NCBI GenBank assembly: GCA_964016885.1
Contig: OZ024743.1
Span: 82,973,950-83,037,949, forward strand
Source of the DNA: Eledone cirrhosa
Lineage: Eukaryota; Mollusca; Cephalopoda; Octopoda; Eledonidae
Direction of reading: 5' to 3'
Length of the DNA: 64,000 nucleotides
The notes under the pieces: generated by a model
What the model saw: only the letters and a program-made list of their open reading frames with translations
The model's database searches: none
Told to the model about the DNA's origin: nothing
Position numbers and translations under genes: made by a program
Shown here: positions 1 through 10,673 of the stretch, in pieces
How the letters are laid out: every line of letters begins with the position of its first letter
How positions within the stretch are numbered: the stretch's first letter is position 1

Positions 1-1046
1 TGGAAATCATTGGAGACTTCAAGATAGTGGCTTTCCTGCTTGGACTCCAAGGAGGCTTTATCAAATTCCAATGCTTCCTCTGCCTTTGGGACAGCAAAGC
101 CACCTCTGACCACTACAAAATAAAAAAAACTGGGAGCAGCGAACAGAATGTGTAGTTGGGACCCGGAACATCATGTGGGAGCCACTGGTTGATCCCAGGA
201 TTGTGCTCATGCCGCCACTGCACATTAAGTTGGGGTTGATGAAGCAGTTTGTGAAGGCTCTCAACCAAGAATCAGCCGCTTTTAAGTACCTTCTTGAGTT
301 CTTCCACAAGTTAATTAATGCCAAAATAAAAGGTAGAATTTTTGTTGGACCTCAGATAAAGAAGGTGTTTGAGTCTACCGAGTTCTCCGATAAGCTCAAT
401 AGGATTGAGAGAACAGCATGGAACTGTTTCAAAGCAGTTGTTAAGGGCTTCCTGGGCAACTACAGAGCTGAAAACTACCAGCAACTGGTGCAGGATCTGA
501 TAAAGGCTTTTGGCGCCATGGGATGCAGGATGTCGCTTAAACTCGATATGCTGGACGCTCACCTGGAAAAATTCAAGGACAATATGGGCGCCTACTCAGA
601 AGAACAAGGCGAAAGATTCCACTAAGATGTGAAAGAGATAGAGTGGAGGTACCAGGGCTACTACAATGAAAAAATGATGGGGGACTATATCTGGGGGCTA
701 GTGCGGGAATGCGACCTGGACTACAACCGCAAATCCAGGAAATCCAGTCATTTCTGACGTGTATAAAGTGTTATTTGTTTTTACTTGTTTGCTTTTGATA
801 AGCTTGTGTAATAAAATAAATATATTCTCTGTTGATTTAATTATATGAACTGATAAATTTTTTAAATGTTTTTTCTCGAAAAATATGAAAATTTTGAAAT
901 ATCAAACTCCTGACCACAAACCCAAACGTCTGATTAAATAATTATGTTATTTTATAATTAAATAATTATGTTATTTTATAATAATGGGATATAACAAACC
1001 AGGAAATGACACTTAGAATCGGAGAACGAAAATATGTTACACGGTG
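1..1046 (+). mobile_element. DNA transposon, CMC (CACTA-like) group, right part of copy 1
   Basis: The left side is cut by the window edge. The right end reads, on the reverse strand, CACCGTGTAACATATTTTCG, which matches the inverted terminus of the second copy at 38652-40187. Coding remnant, 3' untranslated part and terminus are shared with that copy at high identity. The CAC-type terminus suggests the CACTA/Mirage/Chapaev group (inference). The target duplication cannot be checked here because the left end is missing. Confidence 0.72.
3..757 (+). pseudogene. Broken transposase-like protein, C-terminal part
   Basis: Translation from position 3 gives EIIGDFKIVAFLLGLQGG, then a cysteine/tryptophan segment (CFLCLWDSK). 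This is typical of a protein family repeated in many invertebrate genomes. An A-rich run near 116-133 shifts the frame; the reading continues from about 139 with NWEQRTECVVGTRN-like sequence through WEPLVDPRIVLMPPLHIKLG to EEQGERFH. A TAA at 623-625 replaces the glutamine present in the second copy, and the reading stays open afterwards to TGA at 755-757. With one frameshift and one nonsense codon this copy is dead. The conserved acidic SEEQGERFH segment may be the last catalytic acid of a DDE nuclease; that is inference. Confidence 0.75.
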
Positions 1047-1149
1047 TAATTTACATTGAGCTATTTTTCTTACTGGTAATCGAGTAGTACAACATACTAC
1101 CTTTTAATATTTATAATACTATATAGTTTATATATATAAGTCCCACCCA

Positions 1150-1295
1150 TCCCCTCAATCTATCTTATTCTTTCTTCTGTTGAAAGACTAGCGTGGGAAA
1201 CGTTAAGACCCTCTTACTGCTATATCAAGCGTTAACCTAATATATCCCTTCCATATACTGTACCGATTGTGTTGTTATTTCTGTTTACCTTTTAG

Positions 1296-1302
<7 letters not shown>
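1150..1302 (+). mobile_element. PLE-like 3' tail fragment
   Basis: The stretch with GACTAGCGTGGGAAACGTTA and the following text up to TTTCTGTTTACCTTTTA is a diverged copy of 63830-63960. Both end directly in (TA)n. The GAAACGTTAAGAC motif resembles the hammerhead-derived tails of Penelope-like elements, but the core is decayed. The stretch 1047-1150 holds nothing I recognise. Confidence 0.4.
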
Positions 1303-1519
<217 letters not shown>

Positions 1520-1539
1520 CAAAATAAAGATCCGAAGGC

Positions 1540-1862
1540 ATGGTATAAATTCCAATCATTTTAATCACGACACATGTTCAATAAGAGATAGATCGATCGT
1601 GTAGCCATAATCGATTATCACTGATCTCGTCAGGTGAAAATGAATTGTCTTCAAATCCTTGATATGAGGGAGAAAATTAACGGTGTTCACTCACAGAGTT
1701 TAGTCCCTCATATGAAGATAAGCAGTCAAAACACAGCGACTGCTATCGTCCTCAGTTAGGGTATATATATATATAGGAATATATGTGAATGCATAATAGT
1801 TCTATGTATGCATTATTTATGTGTGTATGTATATATGCCTGTATACGTGTAAATGTGTGTAT
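1540..1862. other. Unassigned retroelement-terminus-like DNA
   Basis: No gene. On the minus strand there is CACCTGACGA, and further along TTGAACATGTGTCGTG, which resembles the hammerhead unit at 51155-51212 with GAAA reduced by one base. Short (TA)n lies at 1763-1775. Confidence 0.35.
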
Positions 1863-1867
1863 TTATG

Positions 1868-2320
1868 TTCCATTCTTGGCGACACATTGTTTCCTTGAGC
1901 AAGTCACCTTATTTCACGTTGCTCCATTCCAAAAATGAGTTGTAACTGTAATTCAAAGAGCCGGACTTGTCACAGTGTCACATTGAATCTCCCTGAGTAT
2001 ATGTGTGTTTGGAATACCCAGCCACTTAAATAATAATAGAAGATTGACTGTACCTGTAATTTGAAAGGGCCAGCCTTATCATACACTCTGACACGCTGGA
2101 TCTCCCTGAGAACTACAATAAATGTACACATGTCTGTGGAATACTCAGCCACTTACACTATAATACAAGTTGGACTGTACCTCACACTGGATCTCCCAGG
2201 GAACTATGTTAAAGGCCCATGTGTCAATGGAATGCCCAGCCACTTGCAGGTTAATTTCACAAGCAGACTGTGTTCTGTTGATCAAACATCTTGAACACTC
2301 ATCGGCAAAATCGATGGAGA
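1868..2320 (+). repeat. tRNA-derived SINE tail, repeated in tandem
   Basis: Begins with CCTTGAGCAAGTCACCTTAT, the text that follows the tRNA-like head in cephalopod SINEs (compare 10083-10345). The body then repeats about three times: GGATCTCCCTGAGAACTA, TGGAATACTCAGCCACTT and related versions at about 1980, 2090 and 2190. No tRNA gene is intact. Confidence 0.65.
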
Positions 2321-2501
2321 GCCAATACATTTAGTCAGTAGTATTTCTAGTTGACTTGAAGCCAAGCTGAAGACAAAGAATTAATCCCTCAATTGCTGTT
2401 AGTCTTGTGAATAGGACTCAAAGAGTGTTTGAACTGGTTCACATGAGAGATAATCCCCTTTGATTTTCTTGAAGAAGTCTTTTGTTTCCTTTCACTGGGA
2501 T

Positions 2502-2566
<65 letters not shown>

Positions 2567-2567
2567 A
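2502..2567. repeat. (TAC)n microsatellite
   Basis: About 21 perfect ACT/TAC trinucleotides. The flanks 2320-2500 and 2570-2970 hold no gene or repeat that I recognise. Confidence 0.97.
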
Positions 2568-2974
2568 AGACTTTGTCAGTTCTTTTGGCTGGTCATATAT
2601 AATGATTAAGACATTCATAATTGTCAAGACAAATTTGGCACGGGGGAAATTTCCTACATCATCTGACTGAATTTCTTTCAGTTTCGTCTGGCCCAGTAGA
2701 TTTGCTACAAATCTACTGTCATTCTCATACATTTTCATTCATCAATTGGTTCAGTGAATATTTGAAGTTAATAGGTTCGATCACAAATCAGTAATCAAGT
2801 TACTATAATAAATTTTCAATGTAAAGCTGAATCTTTGTTACGTGGTCCCTAATGGAATCTGTCTTGATTGAGAATTATTGTCAATAACTCCCCCAACCAA
2901 GTCGCCATTGCTCTACCACCTTTATAGCGAGACACGTTTTTACTGTCGAATTTTTTCATTATTCCTTGTAGTCA

Positions 2975-3265
2975 TTGTTTGGAGATAAAGGCAAGCGAGG
3001 CATTTCCCCCTGGAGCAGATACAAACTATGCAGTGTGGAAATGCCTAAACAGCTTAAGATCTGGTGTTGGAAGCGCTTTAGTCAATCTTGCAAAATGGGG
3101 ATATTTAAAGGATGGGAACGTTTGTGTGACTGCGGCATCGAACCACATACTACTCAGCACCTCCTGATATGCCCCCTGCTAAAATACCCCTGCACAGCAT
3201 TGGACTTAGCAGAGTTTAATGATAAAGGACAGCAATGTGTTCAGCTGGGGCGGAACCACATCTAG
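2975..3265 (+). pseudogene. LINE reverse transcriptase, C-terminal end
   Basis: Two overlapping frames together read as the last part of a non-LTR retrotransposon protein: LNSLRSGVG and NLAKWGYLKDGNVC in one frame, then LCDCGIEPHTTQHLLICPLL and KYPCTALDLAEFNDKGQQCV in the other. The CxC...H...C arrangement is the usual C-terminal zinc-knuckle-like motif of such proteins. One frameshift is needed around 3120 and the 5' part is missing, so this is a dead fragment. Confidence 0.6.
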
Positions 3266-3633
3266 CCAAGCTTTGTAACTGACACTACTTTGTGACTCAA
3301 AATATAACTCGTTATTTTGAACTTTAGTATCAACAATAAACAGAATGTTCACCCAATCTCCATCACAGCATTTATGATCACACCAATGCATCACTTTACC
3401 ATCTCTAGTTGAAGTTGCAACAAACGCCATATTTCGAAAAAAAAAAAAAACGAAGAAGACTTGAGACAATGTATGGCCCACCTGGAAGAAAAGCCAAGTC
3501 TGATTATAAATATATATATATAAGGGGTGGTGGGTATGAGTGTATGAGTGTGTGTAGAAATATCTGTAGGTGTGAAAAAGGACAAAGGAAAACATTGTTC
3601 AATCGGGAAGAGAGCTAATATATTACATTATTT

Positions 3634-3740
3634 ATTCATGTTCAAGGTTAACTTTGCCTTTCATCCTTACGGGGTCGATAAAATAAAGTACCAGTAATGC
3701 ACTGAGTAATTGCTGGCCTTGTGCCAAAAGTAGAAACAAT
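3634..3740 (+). repeat. SINE 3' part, 5'-truncated
   Basis: Contains GGGGTCGATAAAATAAAGTA and TTGCTGGCCTTGTGCCAAAA followed by AGTAGAAACAATTATTT, the conserved tail found at many places in this window. The tRNA-like head is absent. Confidence 0.85.
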
Positions 3741-3904
3741 TATTTATTCATGTTCATACACGGAACAAAAGCGTTACACAAGGTTTCAAGACCCAACATT
3801 AACCATATCATACATTCTGGATACTTTGAAACTTTAGGTAGCGATTTTGTTCCGTGTTTGAACATAAATAAATAAATAATAATAAATATATAGAGAGAGA
3901 GACG

Positions 3905-5100
3905 AGGTGTTGGATGGTGGAGGAAAGTTATTGCTGGTAGTGGGGGGTGGAGTCGGAGGCAGGGGCGGTAGAAGAGGGGTTTGCGGAGCTGCTTGAGGGC
4001 TTCAGTCGTGTAGAGGTCAGCATGCCATACTACCACAGCGCCTCCCTTATCCGCCGGTTTGATGACGATGTCATCGCGGTTACGGAGGGAGCGGAGAGCG
4101 AGGGGTTCAGCTCGAGAGATGTTGCTCCGTTTGGAGCGGTGGCGGAAGTCGAAGCGGTTTACGGCACACATCAACGAAGGCGTCCAGTGTGCTGAACTGT
4201 CTAGGTGCCAGCGTCCAATATGCTGGTCGTTCTCCCAGGGCGAACAAGCGGTCTGGGGCGTCCGGAGCCGGTGGAGTGTTATGAAAGTGCGCCTGTAGCT
4301 TGGTGCGTCGCATGAACCGCTCGACGTCAGCTCGAGTGCGGAACTCGTCGCTGTACGGAGTGTGGGGTATGAAGTACTGGCCTCTACTGAGGAGTGAGAG
4401 TTCAGGTTCGAAGAGGGGGAGGTTGGGGGTATGGTGACAACAAGCGGGGTGGGGAAGAGTAGGGTGGGGGAGGGGGAGGCGTGGTGGTGGTTGAGGGGGG
4501 GGGAGTGAGTGAAGCTTGTGGGCCTTGGTGGAGGTGAGGAAGGAGAAGAGGTCGTGGTTGAGGTTATGAATGAAGAGGATAAAGGACTGGGCGAGGAGGG
4601 GGTGACAGTGGAGCGGATGTGGAGGAGGGTGGGGGCAGTTGCGGTCGAGGTTGCGGATGGTGGAGAGGGAGGAGCGGAGAGAGGCGCGCATGAGGAGATG
4701 CGAGGAGCGGGTGAGAATGTGTTGGGTGGAGGGTGAAGTGAGGGGGGAGGTGTAGAAATGGAGTCTGAAGCCGTGGGGGATGAGGTGTGGGTGGAGGTAG
4801 CGACTGAGGAAATGGATGTGGCTGGAATACCGGGTCTTAGCGAAGAGGAGGTAGAAGAGTTGGAGAGCCGATTGGAGATAGCAGGGCGGGAGGAGGGGTG
4901 AGGAAGTGTTGAGGCGGGCGTGGAGTTGGGGGAGAAAGGGTTTCAGGCTAGGCATGGTGGATGCGGGATGTCTAAGAGGAGGGGTAGTCAAAAAACAAAG
5001 GGGACGGTGGAAGAATGGAAAGGAAGGGGGTGGAAGGGATGAGAAGGGGGTAATACGAGGTGGAAATGAAACAAAGAGAGGTGAATGCAAAGAAGATAAA
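3905..5100 (-). pseudogene. Penelope-like element (family 3), 5' half
   Basis: Read on the minus strand, the segment encodes LSLLSRGQYFIPHTPYSDEF, then FMRRTKLQAHFHNTP, then (after a frameshift near 4170) RSLRNRDDIVIKPADKGGAV. LSKGL-FIPTP-like and NRDDI-IKPADKG-AVVV motifs are hallmarks of the N-terminal half of Penelope-like polyproteins, just before the reverse transcriptase palm. The upstream 200 residues are rich in Pro, His, Leu and Arg. The copy stops at 3905, before the RT catalytic motifs. The strand is strongly G-biased and GC-richer than its surroundings. The matching C-terminal half of a family 3 element lies at 21476-22906, but it is a separate insertion. Confidence 0.68.
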
Positions 5101-5380
5101 GAGAAACAGGTAAGGAAATATGAACGAAAAAATTAGAAACAAAAAAATCGGAAGCAAAAGGAGTCTGGAACAGAAAAATTTTTTGGAAAAAGTGAAAAGG
5201 TTGGTCACGGCGAATTGCATCGGGGTTGAGCCAGTGGTAGAAATCCTACGGAAGAAGACTGGTGGATCGGTGGAGATGTTAATCCAAGGTGGGTAATCCA
5301 GATGGTGAAGTAGATAAGCCGTGTAAGTGTGGTGAAAAATATTTTGGAAAGTAAAAAACAACACAGGAGTACAAGTTACG

Positions 5381-5383
<3 letters not shown>

Positions 5384-5428
<45 letters not shown>
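5384..5428. repeat. (TA)n microsatellite
   Basis: Pure TA directly flanking an inverted-repeat retroelement fragment. The stretch 5100-5384 shows no feature. Confidence 0.95.
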
Positions 5429-5431
<3 letters not shown>

Positions 5432-5688
5432 GGTTTGAGGTTCACCACTGTATAGAGCTGGTCTATTCCGTATGGTCAATCGTAATGCAATAATATAGAG
5501 AGTACTCAACGTAAAGCAGTTCAACCGTCTTTGTTTTTGTAGTTGGTGGTGCTATTACGGAGTTAAATATTATAATGAAATGACAGGAGGCTGGATTTGT
5601 GTAAATCCTTGAAAGGTTTATTATACTATGATCATCGTATAATAAACCTTTCAAGGATTTACACAAATCCAGCCTCCTGTCATTTCAT

Positions 5689-5694
<6 letters not shown>
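5429..5694. mobile_element. Retroelement terminus with perfect palindrome
   Basis: Resembles 51000-51120 (shared CACTG, AAATGACAGGAGGC). At 5576-5694 the sequence turns back on itself: AATGAAATGACAGGAGGC through TTATACTATGATCATCGTAT and back, with arms of about 57 bp and a centre at TGATCA near 5634. The centre falls where the related element has its hammerhead cleavage region. Confidence 0.6.
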
Positions 5695-5748
<54 letters not shown>

Positions 5749-5795
5749 GTATATATATATGTATATATATATATATACATATATATATATACTAT
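5695..5795. repeat. (TA)n with interspersed TG/TACA
   Basis: AT-dinucleotide tract joining two inverted-repeat elements. Confidence 0.93.
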
Positions 5796-5799
5796 AGAG

Positions 5800-6165
5800 T
5801 AAAGCATGTCCAGAGAATTATTTGATAATATATATACATCATCTCCACTCCCAATCAGCATAATTAATCACACAAAAAATCAATTAGACCAGGCTATAAG
5901 AATAAAAGGCACCTATGAAGAAACAGTAAATAAATACGCCACACCAGCCTCTTCGCGTCCACCCGCTATAGAATATTTACCCAACATTTCAACAGCACGT
6001 GGCTGCTGTGGCGTATTTATTTACTGTTTCTTCATAGGTGCCTTTTATTCTTATAGCTTGGTCTAATCGATTTTTTGTGTGGTTAATTATGCTGATTGGG
6101 AGTAGAGATGATGTATATATATTATCAAATAATTCTCTGGACATGCTTTAGTATTTAGCTCTGAT
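5800..6165. mobile_element. Inverted pair of a coding-like repeat module
   Basis: The plus strand encodes SRELFDNIYTSSPLPISIIN and QLDQAIRIKGTYEETVNKYA up to ISTARG near 6000; the same text returns on the minus strand at about 6002-6148. The module appears a third time at 6618-6821. The shared peptide keeps its frame in two full-length versions, so it may be part of a real retroelement protein. I do not recognise the family. Confidence 0.5.
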
Positions 6166-6459
6166 TATTTAATTTATTAATTCTTCATTGAGCCACATCG
6201 TGAATAGTTGCCAAAACACATATACCTGTGACTTTTTTTAATTGGTGTCTGTGTAAATATTTATATATAATAATCTCCCATAAGGTTGAGATACAATTTG
6301 GGCGATATTGGGCTGCGCTTTCTAGCAACCCACCCACTCGCCGTAAGCAACCAATCACACCCTTCCTGACTTGACCACTGCCACGTCACAGTTCTCAACC
6401 ATTTTGAATTCGTGTTTGGCGGGGGCCACTTCGGAAAATAATCTGTCCTAGCGAGTTTG

Positions 6460-6534
6460 TCCCCTGATGAGCTCTAAACTCAAGATATCCTTAATAAGAT
6501 ATCTCAAAATGTGAGCGAAACCCATGGGTCGGGA
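6460..6534 (+). ncRNA. Hammerhead ribozyme candidate
   Basis: Core CTGATGA at 6464-6470. Stem II is GCTC (6471-6474) with GAGC (6513-6516), enclosing a loop with its own GATATC/GATATC hairpin. GAAA is at 6517-6520. Stem III is ACCC/GGGT around a 2-nt AT loop, then TC with predicted cleavage after 6530. Stem I is TCCC (6460-6463) with GGGA (6531-6534). All invariant core bases are present. Stem I is short, so activity is uncertain. Confidence 0.55.
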
Positions 6535-6617
6535 TTTAGTGATTTAATCCTGGTATGTATATAAGCATTTCTAACTTTAATTTTTACCTAATTATGTATG
6601 GTTGACCGTATATTTAA

Positions 6618-7060
6618 TTAATTTCCACGTGCTGTTGAAATGTTGGGTAAATATTCTATAGCGGTTGGACGCGAAGAGGCTGCTGTGGCGTATTTATTTA
6701 CTGTTTCTTCATAGGTGCCTTTTATTCTTATAGCCTGGTCTAATTGATTTTTTGTGTGGTTAATTATGCTGATTGGGAGTAGAGATGATGTATATATATT
6801 ATCAAATAATTCTCTGGACATGCTTTACTCTATAGTAATTAGCTCTGATTATTTAATTTATCTGAGTTCAAATCCCGCCGAGGTTGACTTTGCCTTTCAT
6901 CCTTACAGGGTCGATAAAATAAAGTACCAGTAATGCACTGGGTATTTGCTGGCCTTGTGCCTAAAGTAGAAACAATTATTTAATTTATTAATTCTTCATT
7001 GAGCCACATCGTGAATAGTTGCCAAAACACATATATACCTGTGACTTTGTTTAATTGGTG
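6618..7060 (-). mobile_element. Third copy of the SRELFDNIY module
   Basis: The minus strand again encodes SRELFDNIYTSSLLPISIIN and the ISTARG end. Beyond 6821 the copy continues into AGCTCTGATTATTTAATTTA, is interrupted by a SINE, and resumes with ATTCTTCATTGAGCCACATC as in the first inverted copy (6180-6225). Confidence 0.55.
6862..6974 (+). repeat. 5'-truncated SINE with 14-bp target duplication
   Basis: Starts inside the B box (GAGTTCAAATCCCGCC) and ends at GTAGAAACAA. It is flanked by ATTATTTAATTTAT at 6848-6861 and 6975-6988. The uninterrupted sequence is present at 6163-6185, which confirms the insertion. Confidence 0.85.

Positions 7061-7065
<5 letters not shown>

Positions 7066-7122
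<57 letters not shown>
7066..7122. repeat. (TA)n microsatellite
   Basis: Pure TA tract bordering the next element. Confidence 0.95.
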
Positions 7123-7135
<13 letters not shown>

Positions 7136-7256
7136 ATAAAGTGTATTTTGCAATACACTGTATGCTTAATTAAAAGCATTTCGAAGACCTTATGATATTG
7201 TTTTAGAGTAGTTACAGACTCACTTACTTTAATTTCAGCAAACAGGGGGAGATAAA

Positions 7257-7300
7257 GCTGACAAGGTCTTTTTTCGCATTTATTGATGCTTATCAAAGCC
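7257..7300 (-). ncRNA. Hammerhead-like RNA with U3-A8 core, copy 1
   Basis: On the minus strand: GGCT, core TTGATAA, stem II GCAT/ATGC around CAATAA, GAAA, an A-rich imperfect stem III, TC, then AGC for stem I. C3 and G8 of the usual CTGANGA core are T and A. Confidence 0.45.
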
Positions 7301-7572
7301 AACTACTCCTCCCGTTTGCTGAAATCATGGATGTTTGGTTCTTATAGAATTCTAGTAAATAATCAGGAACTGATTATACAGAGAGGTTGCCGGTCAAGCA
7401 GAAATTGAAAATTAGAATTGGTGCTCTGAAATAGCTATATATATGAATGTATATATAGTGTATTTTGCAATACACTGTATGCTTAATTAAAATCATTTCG
7501 AAGACCTTATGCTATTGTTTTAGAGTAGTGACAGACTCACTTACTTTAATTTCAGCAAACAGGGGAGATAAA

Positions 7573-7616
7573 GCTGACAAGGCCTTGTTTCGCATTTATT
7601 GATGCTTATCAAAGCC
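7573..7616 (-). ncRNA. Hammerhead-like RNA with U3-A8 core, copy 2
   Basis: As copy 1, but stem III is a perfect palindrome (ACAAGGCCTTGT) followed by C and AGC. A palindromic stem III suits pairing between two molecules, as described for small hammerheads of Penelope-like elements. Confidence 0.5.
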
Positions 7617-7752
7617 AACTACTCGTCCCGTTTGCTGAAATCATGGATGTTTGGTTCTTATAGAATTCTAGTAAATAATCAGGAACTGATTATACAGAGC
7701 GGTTGCCGGTCAAGCAGAAATTGAAAATTAGAATTGGTGCTCTGAAATAGTT

Positions 7753-7797
7753 GGCTTTGATAAGCATCAATAAATGCGAAACAAGGTCTTGTCAGCT
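7753..7797 (+). ncRNA. Hammerhead-like RNA with U3-A8 core, copy 3
   Basis: GGCT (7753-7756), TTGATAA (7757-7763), GCAT/ATGC, GAAA (7778-7781), CAAG-GT-CTTG, T, C (7793), AGC. Predicted cleavage follows 7793. Same core substitutions as the other family B copies. Confidence 0.5.
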
Positions 7798-7957
7798 TTA
7801 TCTCCCCCTGTTTGCTGAAATTAAAGTAAGTGAGTCTGTCACTACTCTAAAACAATAGCATAAGGTCTTCAAAATGCTTTTAATTAAGCATACAGTGTAT
7901 TGCAAAATACACTATATATACATTCATATATATATAGCTATTTCAGAGCACCAATTC

Positions 7958-7961
<4 letters not shown>

Positions 7962-8012
<51 letters not shown>
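7962..8012. repeat. (TA)n microsatellite
   Basis: Pure TA tract between two inverted-repeat elements. Confidence 0.95.
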
Positions 8013-8013
<1 letters not shown>

Positions 8014-8222
8014 CGAATGAAGTGTGGTAATGAACCAGATGGACCATGAGGCACCATAGTACTCAATACTTAGGGTAGTAGAGTGGGTAATAGGAAAATG
8101 TTCAAGACCCCGATGGCAGAGCTCAAGCCGGTTCCACGGCTATTTCTGGACTAAATTCAGTCCAGAAATAGCCGTCGAAACAGCTTGAGATCTGCTGGCG
8201 GGGTCTTGAACATTTTCCTATA
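8013..8222. mobile_element. Asymmetric inverted repeat, family of 23815/43490/49060
   Basis: ACCCCGATGGCAGAGCTCAA and TAGCCGTCGAAACAGCTTGA occur in opposite orientations around CTGGACTAAATTCAGTCCAG at about 8148-8168. The left arm is longer (it includes TACTCAATACTTAGGGTAGT). The same structure recurs at 23815-24015 and 49060-49245. The GTCGAAACGGC...GCCGTC part resembles a hammerhead stem III, but no CTGANGA is present. Confidence 0.55.
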
Positions 8223-8236
8223 TATATATATATATA

Positions 8237-8530
8237 ATGAAGGAATGAAGAATAACCATCATAAGCTATACAGTAGCGTTTATTCCAAGTATTAACATAT
8301 GTTTCATTGGCTAGTATGTGGTTGGATAAGTCTAAAAATCGCTATCTGCAATGATGCTGCGACATTCGATTTTAAATGCTAGTTATACCAGTCAAATTAT
8401 CAAAATACTTGATTTTTAGACGCCACCAACCACATACTAGCCAATGAAACATTTGTTAATACTTGGAATAAACCCTACATAGAATAAACCCTACTGTATA
8501 GCTTACCCGTGTTATTCTTCATTCCTTCAA
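8237..8530. mobile_element. Inverted-repeat retroelement terminus
   Basis: GTTTATTCCAAGTATTAACA and CATTGGCTAGTATGTGGTTG at 8278-8325 return in reverse at 8420-8475. The two ends share an ATTCTTCATTCC-like border. The motif GAAACATATGTTA on the minus strand is shared with 45240 and 47410. Confidence 0.5.
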
Positions 8531-8877
8531 TATTAATACTCCAGGAACTGATTACCTAGGAACTGTCTGGAATCAGCCACCAAAACACCACAACTTAGTA
8601 AACATCTTGTTGAGTCAAACAACGCCGCTCGTTAAAATCCTCCACGGTACAGATTACTCGTAACCTCTACTTGGATTACCTTAACCGATACCTCGTTTAC
8701 TTCAATACTATATATATACTCATCAGGACTGGGACCGCTTCTGACTAACACTTAGAACATGTGGCCAGTGGACATGAGATCAAACTATACCAAGTTGATC
8801 CGAGTACTTGCAGCAGAATGGATAATTGTACTACGTTAAAGACCCCCTAAAGACCAGGGTGTAGTGTTAAAATAAAT

Positions 8878-9140
8878 GACGGATTAAGTCTATACCCAAT
8901 TTGACTACAACGGGATGGATTGAACTCGGAATGTCAAGAATCTGAACAAATACTGCAAGGCATCTTGTTCGAAACTCTAATAATTCCACCCATTGCCTTG
9001 GACTGCTACTTAAATTTTTATCGACCCCGAAAGGAAAAAAAATAAAATTGACTCGATGGGAATTGAACACAGGAACACAGAGAGCCCGAACAAATACCAC
9101 AAGTGATTTTGTCCAACGTTCTAACGACTCTCCAAAGAAA
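8878..9140 (-). repeat. Cephalopod SINE, composite minus-strand copy
   Basis: The reverse complement has CAAGATGCCTTGCAGTATTT, GAGTTCAATCC, CCTTTCGGGGTCGATAAAA and a second related head with TTAGAACGTTGGACAAAATC. Two partial SINEs appear fused or nested. No intact tRNA fold. Confidence 0.6.
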
Positions 9141-9600
9141 TATAGGGAAATGCAACTGTGATCTCCTTTCCCAAGAACAGGAACCTCCTTGCTCTCATCC
9201 ACTCGGACATCTCTAACACCTCTCGGATGACTGTACACACAAAATGTAATATATTTTCTCCTTCAATGACTTCCATTACAACTTGCACAGTTCTAGTACA
9301 AGTTCCACAGACCCAGATTCCCCGGAGACTTCCGTTTCTTTGCTAATGTCAGTAAGTCTTCGATTTCGATAAAAACAAATTTGTCGTCTTTCAAAATTCG
9401 CCCATGTCTGACACGACAGTTTTCTGTCAAGTTTTCAACCCATCAACTTCAACGCAACAGAAACCATCTGGATTCTGCACTAAAATCTCGCTCTATAACA
9501 GTACACCGCCCCCCTCTCTCTCTCTCTATATATATATATACGTATACACACAACCATAATATCAACACCAGTGTAATTTAGAGCGTCATTATAAACTACA
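9140..9600. other. No recognisable gene
   Basis: Short open frames only, with codon content unlike any family I know. A short CT and TA run lies at 9510-9540. Confidence 0.5.
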
Positions 9601-9611
9601 TGAAGAGACTT

Positions 9612-9806
<195 letters not shown>

Positions 9807-9956
9807 CAACGGAAATCAAATTCTTCGAACGAGAAGAATTTCACCCAAGCCTGGTTCCCTTCCTATTGGACACATCAAAATCTGCCAATATCGAAGATAT
9901 ATAACCGTTGGCCATTCTCAAATCTTTACATTTTCCCTGGTCCCAATGCGTTATAT

Positions 9957-9960
<4 letters not shown>

Positions 9961-10055
<95 letters not shown>

Positions 10056-10082
10056 GTGCGTGTGCGTGCGCGTGTGTGTGTG
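9961..10082. repeat. (TG)n microsatellite
   Basis: Pure TG to about 10050, then TGCG variants. It directly abuts the SINE that follows. Confidence 0.96.
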
Positions 10083-10345
10083 AAGGCGCATGGCTTAGTG
10101 GTTAGAGAATTGGGCTTGCAATCGAAAGGTTGTGAGTTCAATTCTAGGACTGGGTGATGTGTTTTATCCTTGAGCAAGACGCTTTATTTCCCGTTGCCCA
10201 GATTACTCAGCTGTAGAAATGAGTTGCGATATCACTGGTGTCAAGATGTATCGGCCATTGCCTTTCCCTTAGACATCATCGGTGACATGGAGAGTGGAGG
10301 TTGGTATGCATGGGAGATTGTTGGTCTTCCTTAAAAACAACCCTG
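10083..10345 (+). repeat. tRNA-derived SINE, full head
   Basis: A-box-like TGGCTTAGTGGTTAGAG (about 10090) and B-box-like GGTTGTGAGTTCAATTC (10128-10144) give an internal RNA polymerase III promoter. The body continues with CCTTGAGCAAGACGCTTTAT and ends near CCTGCCCGTACTTG. It is a different family from the GTCGATAAAATAAAG SINEs. Confidence 0.8.
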
Positions 10346-10420
10346 CCCGTACTTGTTCCTCGGAGGGAAACTTTCTAGGTGCAAATCACATGGTCATAAA
10401 TTCGTGACCGAAGGGGGTCT

Positions 10421-10423
<3 letters not shown>

Positions 10424-10488
<65 letters not shown>
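10424..10488. repeat. (TA)n microsatellite
   Basis: Pure TA tract followed by CACACACA. Confidence 0.95.
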
Positions 10489-10498
<10 letters not shown>

Positions 10499-10673
10499 GA
10501 TATCCACAGTAAGTTGTGGGGTCTAGTCTGCATGAAGAACTCAATGTAATCCATATATTGAAAATGTTGTAGGTTAAAATAAATCCAGGAAAACAATAAA
10601 ACATTAAAAGGAAAACAGAGTCATGATATAAGTTAAAACAATGAAATAAAAATTCAAGTCACTCGACCAACAG

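Larger units (their letters stand above)
7123..7960. mobile_element. Hammerhead repeat family B: two direct copies and one inverted
   Basis: A unit of about 320 bp runs from GTGTATTTTGCAATACACTG to GAATTGGTGCTCTGAAATAG. It is present at 7139-7435 and 7457-7750, then in opposite orientation at about 7748-7955. A second group lies at 48380-49040. Each unit contains a hammerhead-like fold. (TA)n borders the array on both sides. No protein coding is visible; the unit looks like a terminal repeat of a Penelope-like element or a non-autonomous derivative. Confidence 0.6.

Noticed and set aside
3206..3595. 129-codon minus-strand frame
   Set aside because: Mostly T-run and TA/CA repeat translation, no family match.
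4107..5090. Pro/His/Leu-rich 327-codon minus-strand frame as a host gene
   Set aside because: Its C-terminal third is clearly Penelope-like (LSRGQYFIP, then ADKGGAVVV after a frameshift), so it belongs to a dead retroelement.
10083..10160. A true tRNA gene
   Set aside because: A and B boxes are present but acceptor and anticodon stems do not pair, and the sequence continues into a SINE body.
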